Positions 1 to 8,823 of a DNA stretch of 64,000 nt are shown one piece after another. The stretch spans positions 372,001 through 436,000 of the forward strand of contig CAXXXM010000002.1 in the NCBI GenBank assembly GCA_963663265.2, in the 5' to 3' direction. The position numbers and the translations under genes are program-made. Source of the stretch: JAEXOD01 sp963663265 (GTDB lineage Bacteria; Bacteroidota; Ignavibacteria; Ignavibacteriales; Melioribacteraceae). The notes under the pieces were generated by a model, which was not told the DNA's origin, did no database searches, and saw only the letters and a program-made list of their open reading frames with translations. Each line of letters begins with the position of its first letter. The first letter of the stretch is position 1.

Positions 1-240
1 TTTCTCGTCATTTTTTGTGTCGCACCTAACGGAGCTTTTTGTTTTTTTGGCTTTCATTTTACTATTGAGGTTTCAACCCTAATGGGTCTGATTAGATGAA
101 GATATGAGCGATTTTGTTTTTATTAACATTTATCTATTTCTAAAAATAAAATATATCATAAATGTTGGACTATTTATATAAATCTGGAAGCTATTAGCTG
201 TTTACTGTTACCTGATTTTAGTCAATTGTCACTCGTTTCG
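1..240. repeat. Copy of a dispersed intergenic repeat
   Basis: This stretch carries no gene. It closely matches segments near 50264-50500 and 51617-51850: all share a TGTCGCACCTAACGGAGC core, then a TTTCAACCCT...GGGTCTG hairpin, a TTAACATTTATCTATTTCT stretch and a run reading like CTGTTTACTGTTACCTG. Differences are scattered, so this is an older or diverged copy. Seen directly by comparing the regions within the window. The left end lies outside the window. Confidence 0.75.
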
Positions 241-360
241 AAGGTGTTGCAAAATTCAAAAATCATGTTAATGGGGGTCACGGTTCAGACCATGACACCC
301 GAGTTCGGGGATTTACGCGTTTTGCAACAACTACGACCAGTACCGCCCAGATAAACATTC
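241..360. repeat. Imperfect hairpin unit of the GTCACGGT...ACC family
   Basis: Noncoding. Positions 275-300 form an imperfect inverted repeat (GGGGTCACGGT against ACCATGACACC) preceded by a GTTGCAAAATTC-like leader and followed by ACCGCCCAG. The same leader and hairpin type recur at 8105-8160, and hairpin plus CCGCCCAG tail recur at 36323-36390 and 37681-37748. Confidence 0.6.
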
Positions 361-392
361 CTTAACTAAGATGCTCCCTACTCTTTTTAGGC

Positions 393-424
393 AAAAAAAA
401 AGGCTGCTAAAATTAGCAGCCTTA
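393..424 (-). terminator. Rho-independent terminator of the 449-1888 gene
   Basis: A 9-bp perfect stem (GGCTGCTAA at 402-410 and TTAGCAGCC at 413-421) is followed on the minus strand by a run of T (the A-run at 393-400). It lies about 25 bp past the stop codon of the outer-membrane protein gene. Confidence 0.85.
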
Positions 425-448
425 AAAGGATGAGCTTTAAATTTTATA

Positions 449-1888
449 TTAAATTCTCCATCTTGTACCGAATGCCATAGAAATTTTTGTAGCATCATTA
501 GCTTGCATTAAGCTGCCAAAGTTATATGCTGCAAAACTGAATTCAAATGAATTCCAATCTACACCTGTACCAAATGACCATGAAACTGATTTATCAACAC
601 CACCGGCTGAAAAACCTGTTCTTATAGGGAAAATTTTCCAAGGTCTCCATTCAAAACCAAGTGCAAATCTTGGTTTAGTACTGTTACGTGCAACATCATT
701 AAAGCCTTGATGATAATCAAAAGCAATTAACAAAGTACCAGGGAAGTTTTTGATATATGGAGCTTTATCCAATTGGTAAGTTGCACCAATGTGTAAAGCG
801 GTAGGCAGACTTGTTGAATATTCACCTACATATCTACCTTCACCGGTAAACACTTCAGCAAGAGAATCTCTTGTGCTTTGATCAGTAATATCATCAATAA
901 CTAAAGCATTGTTTGAAGTAAACTCGGCAACTTTTTTATCCCAAGTTACACTCCCAATACCAGTTATTGATAAACCGAAAGACCAAACATCATCTAACTG
1001 AGCTGCAAATCCTAAATCAATACCAAAACCACCACCGGCTGGTTTAGGAAAAAAGCCCATATTATCTTCAACATCAGTTGAATCAAAGTCATAATTAACA
1101 CCAAAATCTTCAGAAAATGCAGTATAAGCAAGCACATTTCCGGATGCAGTAAGCACACCATCAGAACCTGTAGAAATATAAGATTCGGTTCTTTCAGTAC
1201 GAGCCATAGCATAACCGGTAATAAAGTTAAATGTAATACCGGCTGAAATTTTCTTAAAGATATTTTGTTTTAATTCTGGAATTTCACGTGCATAGGAAAG
1301 GCTATATGTACGTAAATACTGCATGTTTAATTCCATATCGCCAAAATTATAAACCGAACCTTCGGGATTACCTTCTAAAGCGATATCCGAAATTTGTGCT
1401 GGCAAATGAGCATACAATCCAAAGTTATCAGACATTTTAAAACCAACAGTACCAATTTTTGGGTTTAGATTAACAACAACATTCAAATAATCAATACTAA
1501 AATCTGATTGAATTGTACCGCCATCAGCAAATAATTTTTTAAGTCTATCTTTATCAGCTTGTGTTAAATAACGACCAACTGTTTCGCCATTTTCTTCAAC
1601 ACCACCAAAAAAGTAGTTGTAATCGCTAATAGAAATGAAATCTGTTCCACCTAAAAATGTTACGTTAGGAACAGGAAGAACAGTTGCAAATTCAACTTTA
1701 TTTTCCGGAGAAAAAACTAAATTTGCAGGGTTTTTACCAACTGCATAAATACCACGTGCATGGGCAGTATATGTATTACCCATACCTGCTGATACAGGTC
1801 CTAAAATACCAACCGAACCACCTTGTGCAAATATTGTAGAGCTAATAAACAATGCAAATATCACTAAAATTTTATTAAAATTTTTCAT
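449..1888 (-). CDS. Outer-membrane beta-barrel protein (DUF5723/FadL-like)
   Basis: A 479-residue protein with a clear signal peptide (about residues 1-21, cut after FAQ). The mature N-terminus reads GPVSAGMGNTYTAHARGIYA followed by KNPANL, the pattern seen in Bacteroidota barrels of the DUF5723/FadL-like type, where an Asn-Pro-Ala-Asn motif starts the barrel. Alternating hydrophobic and aromatic strands run to the end, which closes on an aromatic strand ending WRI, typical of BamA-inserted barrels. A good Shine-Dalgarno (GGGAGG) precedes the ATG. It lies 14 bp downstream of a lipoprotein gene and the two are probably co-transcribed, ending at the terminator at 393-424. Substrate unknown; barrel assignment is firm, family assignment moderate. 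Confidence 0.7.
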   Translation of the reverse strand: MKNFNKILVIFALFISSTIFAQGGSVGILGPVSAGMGNTYTAHARGIYAVGKNPANLVFSPENKVEFATVLPVPNVTFLGGTDFISISDYNYFFGGVEENGETVGRYLTQADKDRLKKLFADGGTIQSDFSIDYLNVVVNLNPKIGTVGFKMSDNFGLYAHLPAQISDIALEGNPEGSVYNFGDMELNMQYLRTYSLSYAREIPELKQNIFKKISAGITFNFITGYAMARTERTESYISTGSDGVLTASGNVLAYTAFSEDFGVNYDFDSTDVEDNMGFFPKPAGGGFGIDLGFAAQLDDVWSFGLSITGIGSVTWDKKVAEFTSNNALVIDDITDQSTRDSLAEVFTGEGRYVGEYSTSLPTALHIGATYQLDKAPYIKNFPGTLLIAFDYHQGFNDVARNSTKPRFALGFEWRPWKIFPIRTGFSAGGVDKSVSWSFGTGVDWNSFEFSFAAYNFGSLMQANDATKISMAFGTRWRI

Positions 1889-1902
1889 ACGTTATTCCTC
1901 CC

Positions 1903-3549
1903 TTAATCCTTTTCTGTATCAACTTTGTAATTAACGGAACCATGGAGTTTGTACTTAATAAAATCTTTAGCTCTTATTTTTACAAAATTATCACCCCATG
2001 TTGTACTTGTACTGCCGGTAGTTCTAATACCAACTTCTGCAATAACGTATTTTGCTTGCGAAAACCAATCAATTTGTTGATTAGTTAATTTAAGTGTAAT
2101 TGATTTAATTGCCGGATCTGAAGATAATCCCGTTGTTGGATTTATACTTGAAGGAGGAACATCAATTGATGTTGCACCATCAGAAGTTGTAACAGTAAAT
2201 AATGGTCTGTAATTTGCATCAACAAATTGAGCAGATCCTATTAAACCCATTGGAACATGGTTTTCAATTTCTAATGTTACACTTGCTGAATTAGCATTTG
2301 TAATTTCATCGCGGTTAGCATCACTCATTTCAATTGCTAATGTATCCTTATAAGTAGCATTTTTTGCTTTTATTCTTAAAGGAGCATTTATATTAGTAAC
2401 AACCTTAAATGAATCTTGATCTGAAATTATTTGGTCTTTACCAGGAATACTTGCAATAGAAAATTGACTTCCCAGTCTTATTACTTTTGGCAAATGTAAT
2501 AAGAAATCAGTAATATTTGTATTACTTCTATCATATTCTCTTGCAAAAGTTTCTTCGGTTGATAATGAATCTCTTAAATAATTTTTATTGCCAAATTGTA
2601 AAGTTAATGGGTCAAATAACGAACCATTTAAGTGTTCGTCATACCCTACTAAAGTTAATGAATCCATTATAACTCTAATATTATCCATTTCACCAAAAAT
2701 GTCAGCACTTAAACTAACTTTAACATTTTCAAAGTCAAGAGCATCTTTAAAGTTTGTAATTTCATTACCAAAACCTGTTGAAAACTGTTGGAATGTATAC
2801 GGAAGTTTTGTTCTTTTAATCTTTCCTTCCATTCTCGAAAGTGTAATAGCATCAGATTTAATTTTAGAAACAAAACTGATATCAAAAGCACCGCTTGCAC
2901 TTGCTATACCTACAAAGAAGAATCCAGGACCGGCTTGAAATGTATAATTAGATAAATCATTGAGACCTGTAACAATATTAAGTTCTTGATATGCATAATC
3001 TTTCAAAGGAATATCAACTGTTTTATCAGAATTTGCAACCATAGTTCCAGTTATTTTTAATAAAGAACCATCTGTTTTCTTTTTGAATCCCGGTAAAATT
3101 AATTGATAATCAACAGGGAATGTAGAAGTGTTAGATAAAGTCACGGAAAATGAACCGCTTTTAAATTCGGCTTTAAGAAGGTGGTATTCTTTATCCGGAT
3201 TGTAAATAATAGAACTTTTCACAGAACCACTTGAAGGGGTACCGCTTAAGTTCAATGTATCCGGCACTAATTGTATACCGAGACGTAAAGAGTCGGTAAT
3301 TGCAGCTTTTGTTTCCAAATTACTAACATAAATAAAATAAAGGCTGTCTTCGGCACTATTTATGCCAATATTTGGATTATCACGAGTATCCAATATTTCG
3401 TACAAAGCCAATTGTTTGTTAACAAGAGGCACGGTTAGCTCTACATCCCATGTTGGCATTACAGGCTCTTTTGGTGAATCGAAACAACCTGTAACAAATG
3501 GAATCAGAAAAAGTAAAAACAAGATTATTTTACTGTAAGTTTTTTTCAT
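1903..3549 (-). CDS. Secreted lipoprotein of unknown function
   Basis: A 548-residue protein with a lipoprotein signal: a hydrophobic stretch ending FVTGC, so Cys22 is the likely lipidated residue. The body is rich in Thr, Ser and Asn with alternating strands (about residues 120-300 and 370-540), suggesting beta-sandwich modules; no catalytic motif was recognised. It sits between the terminator at 3569-3597 and the outer-membrane barrel gene, so it probably forms a two-gene unit with that barrel. Such a pairing suggests a surface lipoprotein working with the barrel (inference). Function is not assigned. Confidence 0.65.
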   Translation of the reverse strand: MKKTYSKIILFLLFLIPFVTGCFDSPKEPVMPTWDVELTVPLVNKQLALYEILDTRDNPNIGINSAEDSLYFIYVSNLETKAAITDSLRLGIQLVPDTLNLSGTPSSGSVKSSIIYNPDKEYHLLKAEFKSGSFSVTLSNTSTFPVDYQLILPGFKKKTDGSLLKITGTMVANSDKTVDIPLKDYAYQELNIVTGLNDLSNYTFQAGPGFFFVGIASASGAFDISFVSKIKSDAITLSRMEGKIKRTKLPYTFQQFSTGFGNEITNFKDALDFENVKVSLSADIFGEMDNIRVIMDSLTLVGYDEHLNGSLFDPLTLQFGNKNYLRDSLSTEETFAREYDRSNTNITDFLLHLPKVIRLGSQFSIASIPGKDQIISDQDSFKVVTNINAPLRIKAKNATYKDTLAIEMSDANRDEITNANSASVTLEIENHVPMGLIGSAQFVDANYRPLFTVTTSDGATSIDVPPSSINPTTGLSSDPAIKSITLKLTNQQIDWFSQAKYVIAEVGIRTTGSTSTTWGDNFVKIRAKDFIKYKLHGSVNYKVDTEKD

Positions 3550-3568
3550 ATTAACCTCATCCTTGATT

Positions 3569-3597
3569 AAAAAAAAGACCGTATATTACTACGGTCT
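3569..3597 (-). terminator. Rho-independent terminator after the T9SS cargo gene
   Basis: Stem AGACCGTA (3576-3583) / TACGGTCT (3590-3597) with a 6-nt loop, followed on the minus strand by a T-run (A-run from 3569). It separates the 3634-4557 gene from the lipoprotein gene downstream. Confidence 0.85.
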
Positions 3598-3633
3598 AAT
3601 TTTAATGTAATTTTAATTAAAATGCAACTTGAA

Positions 3634-4557
3634 TTATTTAATTAAAGTCATCTTCTTTGTTAAAGACATATTATTCTGCTTTAATTCATAAACATAAACG
3701 CCAGAAGGTAAGTTAGTAGCATCAAAACTAACTTCGTATACACCGGCTTCTTTATTTGTAGAAACTAATGTTTTAACTTCTTGACCAAGCATATTATATA
3801 CTTTTAATGTAACTAATCCGGCAGCAGTTACGCTATATCTGATTTTTGTAGATGGGTTAAATGGGTTTGGATAGTTTTGGAATAAATCAAATGAAGTAGG
3901 AGCAACAGGTAAAGTTTCTTCAACACCAAGAATTACAGAACCTCTTCCACCACCAAATTTTGAGAAGTGTGAAAGATAAAGTCTAACAGAATCACCTTCA
4001 GTATTAAAATTTAAACCATTAGACATAAATATGTCATTAACGTAATATCCAAAACCTAAATCATCAAAAGTTAAACTTAATAAAGAGAACAATGAATTTA
4101 ATGAAGCACTTTTTGGTATTTTTAGATATGCATTTTTCCCTTCATTAAAATGGTAAAACTCGTTTATTTGTGTTACGCCTGAAGTTTCACCAACAACAAC
4201 AACACCTAAAAACATAAATAAATTAGGATTTAAATATTGACCAGCAACATTAGGATTAAAATCCAACAAGTTAATACCAATTGTAATATTTTCGTTTAAT
4301 GCACCTGAATCAATCCCAAATCTTGTACCAACCAAAGCATCATATAAACTCTGCCAATTAGCTAAATCAGCAGGTAAAGTAGCAGCACCCATAACAAAAC
4401 TTTGACCGGTTTGAAATGAGCCTGATTCACTTTGAATAGTATATACATTTAATGTAACGGGGTTATATACGTTTACTTGATAAGTTACAGTATATTCCGT
4501 TGCAAAAACATTTATAGCAAACAAAGCCATAAAAAAAATAGTTAGATATTTCTTCAT
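3634..4557 (-). CDS. Secreted protein with T9SS type A sorting domain
   Basis: About 307 residues starting at MKKYLTIFF: a strong Shine-Dalgarno (GGAGG) sits just ahead of this ATG, whereas the upstream in-frame TTG would place that site inside the protein. A signal peptide (cut near VFA) is followed by an uncharacterised domain of about 195 residues. The last 85 residues form a T9SS sorting domain: NYPNPFNPSTKI, then LKVYNMLGQEV, then LPSGVYVYEL and a basic KKMTLIK end. In this family the tail directs passage through the outer membrane and is usually cleaved on export. The passenger domain has no recognised function. Confidence 0.75.
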   Translation of the reverse strand: MKKYLTIFFMALFAINVFATEYTVTYQVNVYNPVTLNVYTIQSESGSFQTGQSFVMGAATLPADLANWQSLYDALVGTRFGIDSGALNENITIGINLLDFNPNVAGQYLNPNLFMFLGVVVVGETSGVTQINEFYHFNEGKNAYLKIPKSASLNSLFSLLSLTFDDLGFGYYVNDIFMSNGLNFNTEGDSVRLYLSHFSKFGGGRGSVILGVEETLPVAPTSFDLFQNYPNPFNPSTKIRYSVTAAGLVTLKVYNMLGQEVKTLVSTNKEAGVYEVSFDATNLPSGVYVYELKQNNMSLTKKMTLIK

Positions 4558-4681
4558 TCGTTCCTCCAAATAATTATGATTTATTTATATAGTATTATTA
4601 TCAGAATTTAACAAAAGCTCAAAAAGATGTTCTACTTCACCACAATAACGAAATGACTTAAAGCAAATATAACAAATTATT

Positions 4682-7600
4682 TCAAAGGTGTATGTGATCT
4701 ACGTCAAATACTTTATAAATTGCGTCTTTTATTCCGGTAACAAAGTACATATCCATCTTCCCCTTCCCTTTTGCATCAACTTTACCACGATATTCACAAG
4801 TAAAATAATCTTTTATTAACATATAAGTAAATGCAGAAATATTTACTTTTCCGGGTTCACCGGAACTTTCCATTCTACTTGCAATATTTACAGTATCACC
4901 CCAAATATCGTAAGTAAACTTTTTAGTACCAACAACACCGGCAATTACCTGACCGGAATGAACACCTGCCCTCATTTCCCATTTAAGAGCAGCCGTATCA
5001 TTTCTTTTATTAATAAATTCCTGCATTTTTAGGGCGGCAAAAATCACTCTAACTGCATGGTCTTCAGATTCAGTTGGCAAACCACCGGCAGCCATATATG
5101 AATCGCCTATGGTTTTTAGCTTTTCTAAACCACATTCTCCAACTATCTTATCAAAACCTAAAAATATTTCATTAAGTTCATCAACAAGTTTATCAGCAGG
5201 TAAAATTGAAGCCGTAAAAGTAAAAGCTTTAAAATCTGTAAATAAAATTGAAGCACTTTTAAATTCGCGCGGCATAACCGTTCCATGCGATTTTAATTCT
5301 TGTACTAAACTAAAAGGAAGAATATTTAATAAAAGTTCATCCGATTTATCTTTTTCAATTTCCAAATCTTTTGTTCTTTCTTTAACCATATTTGCCAATT
5401 CAATGTTACGCTTTTTCACTTGTTCGGTTTTCATCATGTAAAAACCGTACATAGATGTAATGCCAAAGAAAATAAATATTGTTATCGCCCACCAAGTCTG
5501 CCATATAGGAGGATTTATTTCAAAAGTAAAAGCTGCTGCTTTTTTATTCCATACACCATCGGCATTTCGTGAAATGACTTCAAATGTGTATTTCCCAGGT
5601 GGTAAATATGGGTATTGAGCATAAGATTCGTTACTTTCAATCCATGTTGCTTCCAAACCTATGAGACGATGTTTATATACAAATTTTTCACGTGCAGTAA
5701 ATCCAACTGAAATAAATTCAAATCGTAAATTATTTTCTTTATACGAAAACTCCATTTCATTTGTTGGAACCAAATTGGTAATTTGATCTTCATTAACAAC
5801 TCTAAGATTTTTCAAATAAATTGGTGAAGGAGCTAATATTGGTTGATCATTTAAGTTAAAAAATGTTACCCCTTTTTGAGTACCAAAATAAAGATTATTG
5901 TTATTATCCTTATAAACAGCTCCCATATTCATTTCGCTGCTTGCCAAACCATCTTTAGAAGTATAAATCTTAAATGCGTCTTTACCAAGCGTTGTAAAGT
6001 TTTTATAATCAAATTTAACTAAACCTTGATTAGTTCCGATATATAAAAAATCATTGTTTTCAATAACAAAGTAACATGTATTACTTGGCATTCCATCTTT
6101 AATTGTTACTGCAGTAAATATCTTTCCATCATATTTAACAATTCCGGCATCTTCAGTAGCAAACCATAAGTTACCCATTTTATCTTGGGTTATATATTGA
6201 ATGGCATCACTAAATAATCCATTTGATGAATTAAATTGCTGCAATCTTCTTCCATCAAATTTAAAAGCACCTTTTGCATCAGTTGCAAACCAGATGTTGC
6301 CATTAGCATCTTCCGAAATTTTATTTATCCAAACTTCACCAAAAGCAGTTTTAAACTCATCGCTCGAAAAAATGCTTTTTATGTTATTATCATAAAGACT
6401 AATTCCACCTTCACAACCAAACCAAATATTATTTTTACTATCGTGAAATAAACTTATTACTGCACTACTAACCAACCCATCTTTATTGGTTAATGTTTCA
6501 AAAGATTTATGGTTATATTTCATTACCCCGCCTAACGAAGCAATCCAAATATTTCCATCATTATCACCTATTATAGAAGGTACGGCATCATTAATAAGAC
6601 CATTCTTTTTATTAAATACTTTGCTTCCATTTGCACTAATTACAGTAACACCTAAACCGTAATGCCCAAAATACAAATCGTTATTGTAGTCTTTATATAT
6701 TGCAAAAACATTCTCTTCTGCTAAACCATCTCTTTTATCATAAATTCTAAATTTTTCAATTGCTAATTTGCAAATTCCTCCATCTCTCGTTCCAAACCAC
6801 AAATCACCTCGGGAATCCTGTTCGCTGCAAAGAATTATATCGCTTGCCAATCCATTATCAACGGAATAACGTGTAAATTTAGTTCTATCATACGTAATTA
6901 AACCATTTCCATCAGTTCCAAACCATAAAACATTTGAATTATCTTCAATAATTGAACGAATTTTACTTGGATAAAATTTAGACCGTTTTAAAACATTAAC
7001 ATATTTTTTCCCATCAAAGTAAAATACTGAAGAAGTTGTCCCAATCCATATGCCAGACCTGCTATCTTGGAAAATGGCAAACACGCTTTCATTTTGTAAT
7101 TCTGATGCATTTTTCTCAATTATTATTTGTCCATCTACAATTTTAATTATTCCGTTACCAATAGTGCCAATCCAAATAACACCCGAATCATCTTTCATAC
7201 AGCTTCTTAACGAATCAGTAGGAAGTCCATTTTCTTTTGATAAATACGAAAATCCATTTTTTTCATATTTTATCAGCCCATCGGAGGCAGTAATAAACCA
7301 TAGCACCCCATTTCGATCCTCACAGATATCGTAAATACGAGTAATACTATTATCTTTTCCAATCAAATAGTTTTTTAAGTTTTTACCATCATACTTAGTA
7401 ATTCCGTTGTTTGTTGCAAACCACTTATTCCCTTTACTATCTTCAAAAACTTTTCTAACATGGTTATCAGACAATCCATCTTGTTTGCCAAAATTCTGAA
7501 ATGATACTCCATCATACTTAGAAACTCCCCCTTCGCAAGCAATCCACATAAACCCTTGTTTATCTTGCATAATGGATTCAATTGAATTTTGAATTAATCC

Positions 7601-7702
7601 GTCATCGATTGTTAGGTTTTTAAAAGAGAGTGCCTGCCCAGACAAATGGGAATAAGAAAAAACATAAATAAATAATAATATAAGCTTTTTGCCAAGTTTC
7701 AT
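4682..7702 (-). CDS. Membrane adenylate cyclase with double beta-propeller sensor
   Basis: A 1006-residue protein. After a signal peptide (cut near SGQA) come 14 two-component-regulator propeller repeats (core pattern W-[IF]-[GA]-T...GG-[IV]...[KY]-[YF]-[DN]-G), enough for two seven-bladed propellers (about 25-640). A Y_Y_Y-like domain follows (about 650-735), then one membrane helix (about 737-757), a short coiled coil and a class III cyclase domain (about 816-990). All catalytic positions are visible: metal Asp823 and Asp867, adenine-selecting Lys863 and Asp932, and transition-state Asn939 and Arg943. The Lys/Asp pair predicts ATP rather than GTP. The expected topology is sensor in the periplasm and cyclase in the cytoplasm. 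No cAMP receptor is encoded nearby. The usual output for this sensor is a histidine kinase, so the cyclase output is notable. Confidence 0.88.
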   Translation of the reverse strand: MKLGKKLILLFIYVFSYSHLSGQALSFKNLTIDDGLIQNSIESIMQDKQGFMWIACEGGVSKYDGVSFQNFGKQDGLSDNHVRKVFEDSKGNKWFATNNGITKYDGKNLKNYLIGKDNSITRIYDICEDRNGVLWFITASDGLIKYEKNGFSYLSKENGLPTDSLRSCMKDDSGVIWIGTIGNGIIKIVDGQIIIEKNASELQNESVFAIFQDSRSGIWIGTTSSVFYFDGKKYVNVLKRSKFYPSKIRSIIEDNSNVLWFGTDGNGLITYDRTKFTRYSVDNGLASDIILCSEQDSRGDLWFGTRDGGICKLAIEKFRIYDKRDGLAEENVFAIYKDYNNDLYFGHYGLGVTVISANGSKVFNKKNGLINDAVPSIIGDNDGNIWIASLGGVMKYNHKSFETLTNKDGLVSSAVISLFHDSKNNIWFGCEGGISLYDNNIKSIFSSDEFKTAFGEVWINKISEDANGNIWFATDAKGAFKFDGRRLQQFNSSNGLFSDAIQYITQDKMGNLWFATEDAGIVKYDGKIFTAVTIKDGMPSNTCYFVIENNDFLYIGTNQGLVKFDYKNFTTLGKDAFKIYTSKDGLASSEMNMGAVYKDNNNNLYFGTQKGVTFFNLNDQPILAPSPIYLKNLRVVNEDQITNLVPTNEMEFSYKENNLRFEFISVGFTAREKFVYKHRLIGLEATWIESNESYAQYPYLPPGKYTFEVISRNADGVWNKKAAAFTFEINPPIWQTWWAITIFIFFGITSMYGFYMMKTEQVKKRNIELANMVKERTKDLEIEKDKSDELLLNILPFSLVQELKSHGTVMPREFKSASILFTDFKAFTFTASILPADKLVDELNEIFLGFDKIVGECGLEKLKTIGDSYMAAGGLPTESEDHAVRVIFAALKMQEFINKRNDTAALKWEMRAGVHSGQVIAGVVGTKKFTYDIWGDTVNIASRMESSGEPGKVNISAFTYMLIKDYFTCEYRGKVDAKGKGKMDMYFVTGIKDAIYKVFDVDHIHL

Positions 7703-7984
7703 ATATTAATTATATAGTTCAACAAATCTTAAACTTTTAAATTTACAATATTTATTAACAAAAACAAATTTTATATACAATACTTAATATTTTGTTAATA
7801 ATTTATAAAAGTCGTTAGACGATTCAACAATGGTTTTTCTTTTATCTCCCATTTTTGAAACAATCCGATATGCGGTTGTTACAAAATGCAAAAACATTGT
7901 CTGAACGGTGATTTTGAGTGATTAAAATGATTTTTTTGGATTAAATATTCGACTACTATATTTTCCCACCCCATTATTTTACGT

Positions 7985-8260
7985 AATTATTGCGGAATAA
8001 TCACATGTAGGTAACCATGCTGAATCAACTATCCCCACAACTTCGGATGAAGTCGCACAAATCAAAGCTATCAAATATTGGTCAACGGCCATGGTAAGAC
8101 CGTGGATGTTGCAAAACTCGAAAATCCAATTCTGGGGTGTCACGGTCTAAACCGTGACACAAACTTTTATCAAAAACGCTGGCGTTTTTACAGTAAATTC
8201 TTCGGCCATGGTGAGACCATGATCGACCAGATAAAGTGACAAGTGACTTGTGACAAAAAG
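7985..8260. repeat. Cluster of dispersed hairpin repeats and a short heptad run
   Basis: Contains an ATTGCGGAATAATCACATG segment and a CTTCGGATGAAG hairpin that recur at 50536-50605 and 51869-51940, a CCATGGT/ACCGTGG hairpin (8089-8105), a perfect 10-bp stem GTGTCACGGT/ACCGTGACAC (8137-8160), a CATGGTGAGACCATG hairpin (8207-8221) and three 7-bp units GTGACAA, GTGACTT, GTGACAA near 8236-8256. These are the same unit types found at 36-38 kb and 49-52 kb. Confidence 0.75.
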
Positions 8261-8302
8261 CAGTAAATAGCTAATATTGAACGGTTCTTTTTAAACACAA
8301 AA

Positions 8303-8329
8303 GCCGTTAAACGTTTTTTGTTTAACGGC
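8303..8329 (-). terminator. Probable terminator of the DUF3467 gene
   Basis: Ten-bp perfect stem GCCGTTAAAC (8303-8312) / GTTTAACGGC (8320-8329). On the minus strand the stem is followed by TTTTGTGTTT. It lies about 95 bp beyond the stop codon at 8425. Confidence 0.65.
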
Positions 8330-8424
8330 ATTCAACAATTTAACCTTCAACACTTAAACTTTAACCTTATTCAAGAATTACCCTTCAACACTTAAATTTT
8401 AACCTTTTTAAAACATTACGTCTA

Positions 8425-8751
8425 TTAATTAACTCTTATATCTTTATCAGGGCTAATAAAACCATTAAAAGGATTTTGAGGTGCCTCAATTTTAATTTCG
8501 CCAAAGCGGGCTTCAAATTTATCAATATTATCTTTTAATGCCATCATAAAAGTTTTAGCATGTTGTGGAGTTGTAATAATACGTGCATGTACTTTTGCTT
8601 TTGGCACACCTGGAACAATTCGGGTAAAATCAATGATAAACTCTGAATTAGAATGAGTAATAATTGCCAAATTAGAATATATTCCCTCCGCCTCTTTTTC
8701 ACCTAATTCAATATTTATTTGTTGCGGTTTCATTTCGTTTTCGTTCTTCAT
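8425..8751 (-). CDS. DUF3467 family protein
   Basis: A 108-residue cytoplasmic protein. Its central part matches the DUF3467 pattern: an EAEGIYSNLAIITHS start, EFIIDFTRIVPG, AKVHARIITTPQHAK and a closing ALKDNIDKFEARFGEI helix. The family is widespread in Bacteroidota and other phyla and has no established function. An AGAGGA site precedes the ATG. It follows the TPR lipoprotein gene but is separated from it by the terminator at 8763-8801, so it is probably transcribed on its own. No signal peptide or membrane segment. Confidence 0.75.
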   Translation of the reverse strand: MKNENEMKPQQINIELGEKEAEGIYSNLAIITHSNSEFIIDFTRIVPGVPKAKVHARIITTPQHAKTFMMALKDNIDKFEARFGEIKIEAPQNPFNGFISPDKDIRVN

Positions 8752-8762
8752 ATCCTCTCTCC

Positions 8763-8801
8763 AAAAAAAATACCCACAACTTACTTAATAAATTGTGGGT
8801 A
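8763..8801 (-). terminator. Rho-independent terminator of the TPR lipoprotein gene
   Basis: Nine-bp perfect stem TACCCACAA (8771-8779) / TTGTGGGTA (8793-8801), followed on the minus strand by an 8-nt T-run (A-run 8763-8770). It lies directly downstream of the stop codon at 8824. Confidence 0.88.
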
Positions 8802-8823
8802 TATATTAAAAAACATTTATTTA

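Larger units (their letters stand above)
7703..8424. other. Intergenic region with diverged repeats, no gene
   Basis: About 720 bp without a credible gene. From 7703 to about 7860 it is plain AT-rich sequence, likely holding the promoter of the cyclase gene. About 7880-7960 includes an ATTGTCTGAACGG...GGATTAAA segment that recurs near 50055 and 51413. The remainder, 7985-8260, holds hairpin repeats described separately. Confidence 0.6.
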
